Below, one piece after another: positions 33,757-45,222 of a DNA stretch of 64,000 bases. Positions within the stretch are counted from its first letter, which is position 1. Every line of letters starts with the position of its first letter. The stretch is from Nitzschia sp. DOCU1 (taxonomy: Eukaryota; Bacillariophyta; Bacillariophyceae; Bacillariales; Bacillariaceae): NCBI GenBank assembly GCA_951394045.1, contig OX595998.1:1054001-1118000 (forward strand). The letters run 5' to 3'. The translations under genes and the position numbers were made by a program. Under the pieces are notes generated by a model. The model saw only the letters and a program-made list of their open reading frames with translations. It was not told where the DNA came from and searched no databases.

Positions 33757-35563
33757 TTAACCCCGTCGAGCAGCAGGCGACTTGTAGTGACAAATCGCTG
33801 CTGCCGCCCCTCCTGTCGCTTGTCGATTCGTAGCGGACGTCGAGACACTTCCCCCCGAAGAACTGGTGCTGCGACTGCAGCAGCTGCTGGTGGTGATTCC
33901 TCCACTTCCACCACCTTCCCCTAGATCCGACAAGACCCCAATATCCATCAAAGCATTCGACGCAATAGGTCGAGGTGTGAATGGATCCGATAGTACACCA
34001 GATGAAGAATTACAAATACTTGGAGGATTGGCAATACCGGCAGCAGCGGCGGCGACGTCACCACCACGACCAAACACAAAACTGGTGGCACTATCAACAG
34101 TGCTCGCCCCCAATGATAAAGAACAGTCTGGTGCTGCTGGTCCCTCACCGTGATGTTGTGGCTGTGGTGGTTCTTGCTGCAGTGGCATGGAAAAACTGGA
34201 ATTGGACTCGCCGGAAAGAAAACTACCGCCGAGTTCATCTAACGACATGCCATCGCAAAACGAAGCACTATTGATGCTGCTGAAGAAACTTCGTTTGGAT
34301 TGTCGAGATGTGTTTCCACCACTCATATGCATCATGGTATGTACACTATTGTTGGTGGTTGAACCTCCTCGCAATGGTGGGCGGCCATTAGTAGTACCAG
34401 CAGCCGCAGATATCTTGGAAGTACTACCACCATAGGTTCTCTTTTTGGTAATATCCTTGTCTTCCTCCAACAAAACATCATCCAAATCCATACTGAACAA
34501 GGAAATGGAAAGGCTTTCAGCCAGTCTGCTGGCCCCGGAGGCATGGTATCCTCCTCCCGCCCCCACCATGATGGACTTGGGTGGACCATCCTCCTCCTCT
34601 TGATTGAGTAAAAACGCAGACTCGCCAGCAAAACTTTGATTGAACGTATCCAGAGAGAGCTTGGAGGCCATTGTTACGGCGTTGCTCGTATACTGTGGAA
34701 TTGGTTCTTCACGTAGTACTGTGGTAGACGAGGGTACTACTACCAAGGGGGCATTTGCCGACAGCCAACGACGAGTCTGGCGCTGGTGGGGCGTTGTTGG
34801 TGGAGCGTCCTCCTCGCGTAGAGGCATTTGATATGTCAAATACTCCGGCTGATAGACATTACTCATGTGCTGCGTGGCCATGGACGGCGTTGTCGCAGTA
34901 GAACAAGCGGACCGTCGTTGCGGCTTGCTTTCAATAACAGCTTGGATGAAATGTTGCGATAAAGGTGCTGGACCCAGTTCGAGCTCTGAAAGAGTAGCAG
35001 ACTCCGAAATCGTTTCTGCTGCTGCTTCGTTCTTGACACCATCGAAGCCCCCGAAGATTCCAGCGGCCAGGACTGCTTGTTTGGTAATCTCGTCAATGTT
35101 CAAGTCACCACCGCTATTCGGTGCACTCTCTGGGTTGCTGCTACTATTCTTCCTCATGATTTCAAGGCAAAGGTCCCTTCGGCCTTTCACGAATTTTTCA
35201 TGGTGATACGCTCCCCTTGACGGTCCACCTTGAATGCTTGTGAATCCGTGCGCAATCAACTGATGGAGTACGTCAAAAGTGAATGGGCTGTTAGCAATGA
35301 TAGTACAACAAGCAGCAACAGGATTTGGTCTTCGCACGACTATGTGCCGACGCGGTACTCACCTTGCGTTGAAACGACCTCAACTTGGTTTGATTGAGAT
35401 ACAAAGGTTGAATCTTCTCCTCAAACTCTTTCACCATATAAACCTTGAAGGACTTCCCATCGGACTCCCATCCGATAATATTATCGAAGCCTTCCGATGC
35501 CGAATCTTCTAGCATGGTGAAGACGCGTTCCACGAAACTCATCGATTTCAAGCCGGCTTTCAT
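33757..35563 (-). CDS. heat shock factor family protein (HSF copy 1)
   Basis: Two exons (35563-35363, 35259-33757) give 567 codons plus stop. The HSF DNA-binding domain occupies residues 7 to about 100: FVERVFTMLEDS, IIGWESDGKSFKVYMVKEFEEKIQPLYL and, across the intron, LRSFQRK then LIAHGFTSIQGGPSRGAYHHEKFVKG. The intron splits the domain just before the segment that follows the recognition helix. The domain sits at the extreme N-terminus. The remainder is low-complexity Ser/Gly/Thr/Asn with acidic patches (SLFSMDLDDVLLEEDKD) that could activate transcription. No clear hydrophobic trimerisation coil is visible. It is expected to bind heat-shock-type elements in the nucleus. Confidence 0.9.
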
Positions 35564-36759
35564 TTTTTCTTCTTGCCGGGTACAAAACAATGTGATTGCA
35601 GCGGCCTTTCCTTTGTCTCACCTGATCTTTGTCGTTGATGTAGAGAATGCTAGTTGTGGCTTTGACTGCTTTACTGGCGTGTGGAATGCCTTTGCTGGGA
35701 TTTGCAATGAGGCATGGCGATCGATTTGATTTTGGCTGAGCCGATTCCGCAGTCCCGTGGGGCACATGATTTGTTCTTGGTGGAAACATGGCTTCGCTCG
35801 CTTATAAATAAATCGGAGTTTCTTTACAGACGCCAAGACGTGTTCTTGCTTTTGGCGTCCTAAACATTCTCAGCCACCTTATTTGTGATTTGTCACATCT
35901 GGAATGACAGGAAAATGCCGTATTGAATTTCACGAATACAACGAGAAAACTTTTTCGTCCCAGCTATGGTATGGTAAAATGTATCTACTACGTACCTCTC
36001 TAGAGAGGGGAATAAGCCACCGCGTCACACTCTCTGCCTGCGTTTATCATACGGTTTTGGAAGTTCGACCCAATTTTTGTGCACGTAAAGTGGGATTAGA
36101 GCGAAACCCATAAATAGTTGTTCGCGTTCTGTCTTTTGAGCGTCGCGCGCCCTGCCCAGGGGTCAATTGTGGGTTGCGAATTGTTGGACCGGCGCGCTTT
36201 CCGAGCCAGCCAAAACTTACTTCAGAATCTTGCCGGTTGTGATTGTTGATGCCGCAAGAAAAACTCGGCAGCTGCTTCAATACCGGGAAGCGAAACCAAC
36301 AACAACAACAACAACAACACTATGCCAGCAGGAGTTCCAAGAACACTAACTTCATGTCAAGCTTTGCACTGGCAACACCGAAAATGCAGAATCTTTCAAG
36401 ATTAGCATGAGAAAACTGCGCCCATAACACCGCCGCCAAGACAGAACAAAAATCAGGCAAGAATCCCCCGTGATGTGGTACGACGATATCTCTACGAGGG
36501 CCAGCAACAATCGCCGCCTTTGACAATCCTAGGCTTACATTTACATTGCCATTGTATGGTATCTGAGGAAGTTCCGTGCACATCATGTTAAGCTACCTTG
36601 GCGATGGGGTAGTAGGCAAAGCAGTGCTGACCCCCGCTGGAAACCACGCCGAGGTGTGCTCACCACACCCAGCAGAGAGTGCTGCAGGTCTACTAGTACT
36701 ACAAACCAGACTTCTTGCAGGGCAGGAGGGAACGTTTTTTTTAATTTTCCATCGTCGAC
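35564..36759. other. intergenic between tandem HSF genes
   Basis: The 1.2 kb contain the promoter of HSF copy 1. A (CAA)n run lies at about 36296-36318. ORFs at 35481-35789 and 35618-35836 on the minus strand could be an upstream exon (a GTGAGA donor is at about 35622), but none joins in frame to the HSF ATG. Confidence 0.45.
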
Positions 36760-38392
36760 TTATTTGTTGTCGTGTTCCTCTTGACCAAGGATTGGTCGGG
36801 GAGAGAAAGGATCCGACGACGGGCTTAAACTACTGCTCATGAACTCTTCGATGATATTTTCAAGCGAGGAGGGTGGACTACTGCTGTTGTAATCCCTTGT
36901 GTTGTTGTTGGGAGGACGAGCGGTAACAATTGCTGATGACTCGCTAGCCTCAGCTGAATTAGAGTTTGGGTTATCCAAAAGGTCCATCTCAAGATCGAAA
37001 ATCGAAACAGTAAGGGGTTCGAGGACGACGCTGTTGTTGGGGCAGCTCAATGACCGACGCCTACTCGCCGACGTCGGATATGCTGGGGTGCTGAGTGTGT
37101 CGGCGTCCCCTTCAAGGAATGAGAAGCCTCCTTCCATTTCAAAATCCTCCTTGTATGGGGAATACGTCAGACGAGGCTCATCATCATGTTTAGGACCGTC
37201 GTAATTCAGCAACGCGAGTGGTTGCCAAGGATCGTCGCCGCCACCACTTGAATCGACCACCTGCTCTTGCCCCATGTCAGTATCGGGAGGGTTCGGGTAT
37301 GACCAGTGCATTCTGTCCACGCTATGAGAAGCAAAAGGTATACCCCTGTCATTGCTGCTGCGTGATTGCCCGATCGCTGTGGCAGTCGAGGGCCATGAAC
37401 TGCTGCTGGGCGGTACGGCAACCACATCCTCTTGTTTTTGGCAATCGATCGAATAGTCGTTTTGGAGTAAAATTTGACGGTCGATGTACCCCAGCATGGC
37501 ATATGCTGGGTGCAGATGCCGCTCAGTTTCACGTTCTTGCGTCGATTCCCTTCGCGAGATCACGGGTCGACTTTCTTCGGCAGCCTTCATGAAATGAGGT
37601 GACAATGCCGGAGCAAGCATCTCGGGGTCAGGAGCCACGTCGTACTGAAAAACATTGACTGCTGTTGAACTTGATACGTTATTATTCGAGGTAGCCGCTG
37701 AGGCATCGTCGTCGCTTCCAAGTGCACTATTACTAGCACTGCCAACAATCGGAACGTCCTCCTCATCTCGCTCGATCTCAAGACAGAGATCTCGGTTACC
37801 TTTAAGAAACTTGGAATGACGATAGGCTCCCCGAGAAGGTCCGCCTTGAATTCGAGTGAAGCCATGAGCTATTAACTGGACAAATAGAAGAGTTGTCAGA
37901 AAAGAAGTTCATCGCGTAGAATGATGGGAAAGAATATCTTACCTTGCGCTGGAAGGAACGCAGTTTTGATTGATTAAGGTACATCGGCTGAATCGTTTCT
38001 TCAAACTCTGTAGTCTTATGTACTTTGAACGATTTGCCGTCGGGTTCCCATCCAACAATGTCCTCGAAGCTTTCTGCTTTGGCATCCTCCAGCATTGTGT
38101 AAACGCGCTCAACAAAACCCATTTTAATGACCTTCTCCTTCAGTTTTCCTCTGCTCCTCTTTCGACCTAGCTTTGGAGGCGTCGCAGCTTCATCATCTTT
38201 ACACGCCGGGACGCTGGAAAAGTTGGCTTCGTTGCTGTGAACGGGAGACGACATAGTGTGACGGTAGTCTAGAAAAATTTTTCCTCCGTCCTCTTGGTTC
38301 CAGACACAGCTTTGGTTGCTCTCCTGAATACTATTCGGTTGGTAAATGCTCATCGTCAGGAATTGAAGTGGGCTTGGAACGAGGAGATTCAT
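36760..38392 (-). CDS. heat shock factor family protein (HSF copy 2)
   Basis: Two exons (38392-37943, 37875-36760) give 521 codons plus stop. Unlike copy 1 it has about 90 residues before the domain, ending in a basic patch (KLGRKRSRGKLKEKVIK) that may be a nuclear signal. The domain reads FVERVYTMLEDA, DIVGWEPDGKSFKVHKTTEF, LRSFQRK, then across the intron LIAHGFTRIQGGPSRGAYRHSKFLKG. The intron position and phase match copy 1. The C-terminus is acidic and Ser/Asn-rich with LEMDLLDNPN, similar to the activation-like patches in copy 1. The two lie head-to-tail and are probably a tandem duplication. Confidence 0.9.
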
Positions 38393-40176
38393 CGTTCTAC
38401 TAGAAACAACTGGTCGATTTTATGAGCCCGTTGGAATATCGATGGGTCAACAGTTGTTGTTGATAGCGAGGCATTGGGCCCAGAAACGGGTTGTGTGCGT
38501 TTTTCACATTATCGCCTTTCCGTTCCAGCACCTCAACGCCGAGTACACGTTATTTGCAAAGACGGCTTGCCGAGCCAATTAGGGACAGATCGAGCCTTGG
38601 TTGACCCGGCATTGCTCGTTAAATGTTTTGGTGCTGATGCGTTAGGAAGAGGCCCCAAACCATGGGGTGTAACTTCAAAACGACACATACAAAAATGTAT
38701 GCAATGTGCGAAGGTATTCGTTGGGGAGAACTCGAAAACCAAACCCTAGCTATCAGAATTATCAATTTTTAGTTTTGGAAGCTCCTCCCGATTTGTCCTA
38801 CTAGAGGATTAACGTGGAAGAACGCAAAACCGGGATGCTTGGTAATGGTTCAGCCGAGTGATTTGTGACAAAGATTTAACAAACATTTTTAACTGTATAG
38901 AACCTTCCACTCCTTCAACATTGGCTCGATGCGTGTGTAATTCTCACCCAGTGCTATGAGCGGAACCAGAAGGAATCCCCATCCGATTCTCCAAGGTCCA
39001 GGTCCAATAAGCTACAACCTGTTCATAAATGGTTTGGGAGCTTTTGCGAACCATTCCAAGAATTACACCACCAGCTACCGGTAGTTTTTATCGAAACCGT
39101 TTTCCGCCCCCGTCGGATGGTCGCCTTATCCTAGCGTCTCGTTCGTTGTTATGGACAGTAAGACATTTCTGTTGGCTAGAAGTGTTTTTTAGTTGCTATA
39201 CTTTGGTCGTTTTCTCCTTCGTTGCCCTTTGATAGAAGCTTTCCTAAACTCGTCATTTGGAATGATGCACGCCGCCATCACAAGGTACTATTAGCGAGGA
39301 CAGTGTTCTTTTGTTCCCGGGCAAACTGCCTGGTCTTGGCAGCCCTATCAAGATAGATGCCCGCGACTGAAGTTGTGGTGGCGTACTTCTAGGGCCCGCA
39401 CACAATTCCCTTTCCTTCGTTTCCAATCCCCCACTAAAACAAGAAGACGACCACGAGGAGGAAGTTGAATCTTCTCGTCATTCGTCACCGCCGGCGGCAG
39501 CACCAGGCAGCACCAGCCATCATGATGCCGAAGAACAATAGTACCACACTCCCAATGATGCAAGACTGACTTCTCCATCAACAAAAAGCCATCGACTTGA
39601 GCGCTTGGGGACGAACAAAACACGGTAGGACAGGTGCGAGTATGGCAACTGGACAAATTCGACGAAACTATCCAAGCATGGTGTACTGACTGTATCATAC
39701 GTGCGGAGCGTCCGCGTAGAGTTCGTTTGAGTCGATTATCCAGGCTGGATTTTAGGTTGGAGTGGTAGATACGTTGATGGATGCATCCATAGATACCCGA
39801 TGACGCGCCCGCCCGCCGTCCCGGCTTTCGCAGGTCATGCCAGTTGGCACGGATGTCCGAAACGGTGCTGACTCGCAGTACATGTTCTACGGTTGCTCTA
39901 GGCAAAGAACCTGAACGAATGACGCCGGGGATGCCTTTGGTGATGACCGCCGCGTGTATGTATTCCAACGAGTGAACCGATATCCCTTCCGCGTATCCAA
40001 CCACATAACGGGCATTTCTTGCCTTCCATCATCATCATCATCATCATCTCCCATCACAGGGAACGGAAAGCAACAAAAGCTCTCTTCACCAGCTCACTCC
40101 TTTCCGATCTTAGCAGAAGTAAAGGTTTCACATCACATTCAATTACACTAGTAGCACTCCAGTCACCGATATAGTC
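38393..40176. other. divergent promoter region, 1.8 kb
   Basis: The sequence lies between the HSF copy 2 start and the EDR2-type gene start. A GTG-started 218-codon minus-strand ORF (39348-40004) and a plus-strand 91-codon ORF (38474-38749) have no recognisable domain. A short CAT repeat lies at about 40027-40047. Confidence 0.45.
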
Positions 40177-42999
40177 ATGTCGATGCGTGCCACACGATCC
40201 TTTGATGACGATGTTCCCATGGGGGAAGACCCTCAGCATTCCAGCAGTCGCCGGGAGCGTCGGACTCTGAGTCTCGACACGTTGGACGTGGCCGCTACGG
40301 TCAGTGCGGACGACGAAAGCGAAGATTTGAAATATGCCACCTCGGACGATTCGTCTCTAGCTGGTGCAGGGGGTGATTCGCAACAAGATCAGGAATTACG
40401 AGTCGCCAAGGAAATGGCGCTCGCCATTCAACAAAATCCTCATTTGACTCCGGGCGAACTCAAAGAGCTCATGGCCAAGACGCAAGCTCGAATCTCTGGA
40501 GTACCAGCAGCAACTACTACGCCCATGAAAACTACCCCCCCGCCGGCTTCTAGTAGCGGCAAGGGTAAATCTCCGCTGTTAAAGTCCATCGGCAAGGGCG
40601 TCAAATCTCAAGTGAAAAAGGCATTCAAACCCTCGACTAGCAACAGCAATATCAGTGCTGCAACAACGACGACGCCGGATCGAACATCTTCCGGATCGAA
40701 CAGTCCGACCTTGACGGCGAATGCAGCTGCTGCTGCTTCTTCCTTGTCATCATCGGGCAATGCTGCTGCCACTACGCCAAATCGTATTACGAGCGCCGGC
40801 ATCGGTGGCGGCGGCATGAAATTAGGAGACTTTCTCGAATCGACGGGCCGTTCGAATAGCCAGGACCAAGACGACGATCTTGGTACCACGACGGCTACCT
40901 TGGCTGGCAACAACGATAGTATTCGCATTACCGGTATTATCTGGAAACGTCGTAGTGGTTTGGGTAAATATTCCACTACAGCAGCCTGGGAACGACGACG
41001 AGTGGTTTTGAAAGGAAGCAAACTCTACTATTATCGTACTAATGTCGATAAACGAGATGAGCAAGATGGTGCCAGTGGCGACGATGACGATGATGAGGGT
41101 GGAAATCAACCATCCGGTCATTTCAGCGCCGACAGCGGCCATTCGCCCCCACCCCGATCCAAATCCTGGTTTACCGAAATGACTTCGGGTAGTCATACCA
41201 AACCTACTAAAAAGGATGCTCGTGGATATTTGGATCTAGTCAAGGAAAATGCCAGTGTCGGTGCGAGTTTTGGACATTCCGGTGCTCCCACACCCTTTTC
41301 GTTGAGTATCAAGATTTTGACGCAAACCAAATGGAAGCTATGCTTTGATACGCATGGTGAACTGATGCAATGGCTAGCGGCCATGACAGATGTCATTGTC
41401 CAAGGAAGTGTCGACACTTACAATTCACAAATCTTGGCCGCCAATGATCCAAGCAATCGAAGTACCATTGGAGATTATGCCTCTCATGGTCAACTCAGTG
41501 AACCACCGCTCATTGCGAATAGTGGTACGGCAAGTCAAGTGGGAGGACATCGTCTGTGGGTCACGGGGCATTACAAGATTCAATCGGAAAATTATCCAGC
41601 CGAATTGGACGATATTGAGGAAGAAGATTTGGATGCCGATGTGGACAGTGATGATGACGGTGCTACTACGCCGCACGTGCAATCCAGAGACTTTAGTGCT
41701 GTCAATAGCGACGATCTAGTCTTGGCGCTAGATGGCGGCAGAGACGTATGGGGAGTACCCGCACAATACATTTGGCATTGGGGCTTACTTTGGAATGTTG
41801 TGATTCTTCTGGTTCGGGCGTCATCGACCACAGTCGAGAGCTTTTGGTATCTTATCACCTTTGCCAATATTGCATTGTTTGGATTCATGACCAAGGATAC
41901 GGTCGGTGGAACAGTCAAGGCGAACGCTATTACCTCGCATCAAAAAATGGTTCGTCGTCTCTCCAGCGGCATGGGCATTTCCATTGCGGCATCCGAAAAA
42001 GTTCTTGCCCAAAAAGAACGGAGCGTCAAGGACCTTTCGGTTCGTGCCGAGATCCCCGTGGGTGCTGTCAAACCCAAAGCCGGTACGACTACCATGCGCA
42101 TTGAAAATGCCACGGATCTTCCGGTCAACAAGGATGGTCATGTCTTTGCGGGTTGGCGTTGGGCCAAACCCAGCAACATGTTGGTTCGATCGCACAATTA
42201 CAAAAAAGACAAGATCAAAGTACCGTCTCCAGGAGAATTGTACAAGTGTGTGCATGTGGATATTTTCGAATCTCGTAATCGATTCCCCGACATGTCGAGT
42301 CGCGTGCAATTACCCAAGGTGGAGTTCCAAGACGATGGCCCCAAGACTTGGAATGCTCCCGATATCTTCGTCGTGAGTATCGCTATCCCTACCGATCCAC
42401 CCAAACTCTACAACAGTACGGAAGATGGTGGAGGCTACACAATAACATGGTATTTTGTCATGCATCAAGAAACGCGAGATATTTTGAAGCGCGTCACAGC
42501 GGATGGCTACAGTCCTCAAAACGAAAAGTTTGAAGATATCAACAAATCCAAAGTCAATGCGGTCCGACTCTTGGACGAATGGTGTCGCCGGGCACCCACC
42601 GACGATGCCTTTTGTGCTCGCTTCAAAGTGTTACCGAATGCACAAAACCTGAAAGAAATTGGACTCCCATCGTGGATTGCCAAGTACAATGGCAAGCCCT
42701 TTTTGATCAAACGGCCCGGTCAAACAGGCTTTTTGTATCGTCATCCCGACAAGTCGTGTGTGGAATTTGATATTTCCTTGCATCCCTTTCCGTATTTGGC
42801 CAAGCAAGGTATTTGTTTCATGAAGGACAGTTATTTTAAGAAAGTATTGGTGACCTTTGGCTTTTTGATTGAAGGACGGGCCGAAGATGAACTGCCCGAA
42901 TGTCTCATTGGGCTCAATCAAATATGTTATCCGGATCCTATCCATGCAATCCAAGGGGAGGGTTTCATGGCCGGAACAAGCCCCAAGTCATTTGAATAA
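40177..42999 (+). CDS. PH plus EDR2_C (DUF1336) lipid-binding protein
   Basis: One exon of 940 codons plus stop. Residues 1-240 are low complexity (Ser/Thr/Ala). A PH domain spans about 248-405, from IRITGIIWKRRSGLGKYSTT to FDTHGELMQWLAAMTDVI, broken by an acidic/Gly insert (about 295-345). One or two hydrophobic segments at about 528-575 (LLWNVVILLVRAS, YLITFANIALFGF) suggest membrane attachment. The C-terminal third (about 650-935) is EDR2_C: FAGWRWAKPSNMLVRSHNY, DIFVVSIAIPTDPP, LDEWCRRAPTDDAFCARFKVLPN and FEFDISLHPFPY-type motifs. Plant EDR2 combines PH, START and this domain and binds phosphoinositides; a START domain is not evident here. Lipid binding at an endomembrane is inferred. Confidence 0.85.
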   Translation: MSMRATRSFDDDVPMGEDPQHSSSRRERRTLSLDTLDVAATVSADDESEDLKYATSDDSSLAGAGGDSQQDQELRVAKEMALAIQQNPHLTPGELKELMAKTQARISGVPAATTTPMKTTPPPASSSGKGKSPLLKSIGKGVKSQVKKAFKPSTSNSNISAATTTTPDRTSSGSNSPTLTANAAAAASSLSSSGNAAATTPNRITSAGIGGGGMKLGDFLESTGRSNSQDQDDDLGTTTATLAGNNDSIRITGIIWKRRSGLGKYSTTAAWERRRVVLKGSKLYYYRTNVDKRDEQDGASGDDDDDEGGNQPSGHFSADSGHSPPPRSKSWFTEMTSGSHTKPTKKDARGYLDLVKENASVGASFGHSGAPTPFSLSIKILTQTKWKLCFDTHGELMQWLAAMTDVIVQGSVDTYNSQILAANDPSNRSTIGDYASHGQLSEPPLIANSGTASQVGGHRLWVTGHYKIQSENYPAELDDIEEEDLDADVDSDDDGATTPHVQSRDFSAVNSDDLVLALDGGRDVWGVPAQYIWHWGLLWNVVILLVRASSTTVESFWYLITFANIALFGFMTKDTVGGTVKANAITSHQKMVRRLSSGMGISIAASEKVLAQKERSVKDLSVRAEIPVGAVKPKAGTTTMRIENATDLPVNKDGHVFAGWRWAKPSNMLVRSHNYKKDKIKVPSPGELYKCVHVDIFESRNRFPDMSSRVQLPKVEFQDDGPKTWNAPDIFVVSIAIPTDPPKLYNSTEDGGGYTITWYFVMHQETRDILKRVTADGYSPQNEKFEDINKSKVNAVRLLDEWCRRAPTDDAFCARFKVLPNAQNLKEIGLPSWIAKYNGKPFLIKRPGQTGFLYRHPDKSCVEFDISLHPFPYLAKQGICFMKDSYFKKVLVTFGFLIEGRAEDELPECLIGLNQICYPDPIHAIQGEGFMAGTSPKSFE

Positions 43000-45222
43000 A
43001 TACAAAAAAGAAAAGTAATTCATTGCATTAGTAGTAGCAGTATTGATTGGCACACCAAAAGGTTCTAGCTAACTTGTTCTTGAAGGACGATCTAGAGGGT
43101 GGATCTTGATTCATCCCTCGTCCTGATACTACAACTACTGTGAGGTTCCGCACATCTCGACGAATATCAGCTGACGTCGCTTACTGGCAGACAGAACAAG
43201 TCATCTAGTTGCAGGCAACTACTAGAATAGCCAGAAGAACGATCCATGTTCCCAATGCTAGAGCTAGTAGTGGGCGTTGATCCCACCCTTGAGGATGGGA
43301 GCTAGCGTCACCACCTCGCTGTGGAAACAACAGGAGGCATCGACGAGTATTCTATACGAACCCTCCATAAACTAGTTGACAGCCAGAGATGCTCGACTTG
43401 AGGAAGTCATGTCCGGCTTTGTTCCGTTCTCTGCAGTCGGTGCATTCTTCTCTTGAATCATGCTCAGGCTCACTTTCATCATCATGCATTCTCATGATAT
43501 ATGATATATGTTGGTCGCAAGAACATCCCACATATTCCACAAGGAAGGGATGGTTCTTCGAAAGATAGTTCGGAGCAACCCTTGGATGAAGAATGAAACA
43601 CGAGTTAACAATGTTACTACCATCCAACAAATCCTCCTTTCCTGCTCAGCACAAAGGATAAGTAGGGATGCAGTAGTATTCCTCGACGAAAGAAGGGCAT
43701 CTGGTCCTGCTTCGCATCCCCATCATACATTCTCATGATAGTATATGTTGGTCTCAAGAACATCCCACATGTTCCACAAGGAAGGGATGGTTCTTCGAAA
43801 GATAGTTCGGAGCAACCCTTGGATGAAGAATGAAACATTAGTTTATCCGCCCCGCTTCTTCGTCATGATCAATGTTACTAATACCATTCAACAAGTCCTT
43901 TCCTGCTCAGCACAAAGGATAAGTAGGGAAGCAGCATAGATTCCTCGACGAAAGAAGGGCATCTGATCCTGCTTCGCATCCCCGTTTTATTCTTCTAGCG
44001 CATTGGCGTCGCTCGGGGAGCTAGCGGTTCTCTACAACTACTGACTGGTAGAGTGAAGACAGAATGGCTAAGCGTCTTGCGACGACCAAAGAAGTTCCCT
44101 GCAGGTGTGTTCTATCGTTAGCAACAAGATGGTGGAGAGGGGCTCGCCCCCAATGCCGTTTTTCATGTGGTCGCACGTCGTTCTTCGTACTGGTGGTATG
44201 ATACATACGGGAGCTCGCATTTCTCTAAGGCTTGCCGTATGAGCATGGATCGACCTCGTGAAAGGTCATTGTTGACAATAAGGACGGTCATTGGGCATTT
44301 GAAATCCTGGGCGTCGGTCTCACTTCTTGCCTTCTTAGAGGAAAATCCGAAGTGTCAGGCGATACATGATTTCGGATTAGCGCCTGATTGACAAAAATCA
44401 CGATTAAGAATAGGAACCTAACGAATATCAATCATTCCAAAACACGAATGGGACATAGATTTATATAAGCCAACTTGAAGGTGGTGACTTTTATCACATG
44501 CGTCTCACTTTGTGCGCTCAAAAACTAAGCTCTTTTTCATTGGGATCTGGGCAAGTTCTCTACAACCCATGCCCCAAATTCAGATCCTCGGCACCAACAA
44601 ACCGACCTTGTGCAATAATAGTTGGGACAACACAAGATCTAAGCTAAGCCCACCGTTCTTGCATACACTTGACTACATAGTTGGCGTAGATTGTAGTAAA
44701 CGGTTCCCTACCCCTGTTGGGGGCACTCTCTTCGTTCATATATTCCCATCATTCTCGGCTGCCACCGAGGCGATTTCGTCGTTGCCATCATTAATTCTCT
44801 CGAGCAACCACTTAATGAGACGGAAGAGTACACAATCCAATCGCATGGAATGCAGTTTGAAGTGTGTCTCGCAAGGTCTTGGTGAGCACATACTAACGCG
44901 TTTGGAATTCCGATTTTTAGAGATTCTCAGTTAGAAGATCCAAACATAACCTACTGCTTCGATCATTATTAATGCCTTGTCCATAATCAAAGGGCTGAAG
45001 TCTTGCATATCTCAGAAGCCGACGGAATACGAATAGGTCTCCACCCGAATGCATGAACTTTTTCCGAGTTGATCCAAGTGCTTCGATTGATAATTTAAGT
45101 CGAATTGCAGGAACCCTTGTGAGTTGGACGGGCAAGCAGCATTGTTACATGCATGGTCGTACTTTACTCTGAGCTCACTTTTCTCACAAAACAGCAAATT
45201 TACGAACTTACCCAGGAGGATC
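43000..45222. other. 2.2-kb gene-poor region
   Basis: Apart from the tandem repeat at 43488-43985 I see nothing that can be called a gene. A 140-codon plus-strand ORF at 44512-44934 has no recognisable domain. The end near 45 kb is the promoter side of HSF copy 3. Confidence 0.5.
43488..43985. repeat. diverged 240-bp tandem duplication
   Basis: Copy 1 (about 43488-43727) and copy 2 (about 43728-43985) both begin CATTCTCATGATA and share AACATCCCACAT, GGAAGGGATGGTTCTTCGAA, GAGCAACCCTTGGATGAAGA and CTCGACGAAAGAAGGGCATC. Copy 2 carries an extra 20-30 bases near 43843-43873. Neither copy has coding motifs. Confidence 0.9.

Noticed and set aside
35481..35836. Possible upstream exon of HSF copy 1 with donor GTGAGA
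   Set aside because: None of the frames ending at that donor joins in frame to the acceptors just before the HSF ATG at 35563.
39348..40004. 218-codon minus-strand ORF upstream of the EDR2-type gene
   Set aside because: It starts at GTG, has no domain or splice support and lies in a promoter region.
44512..44934. 140-codon plus-strand ORF
   Set aside because: No domain, no splice signals and a Ser/Leu-rich composition typical of chance ORFs.
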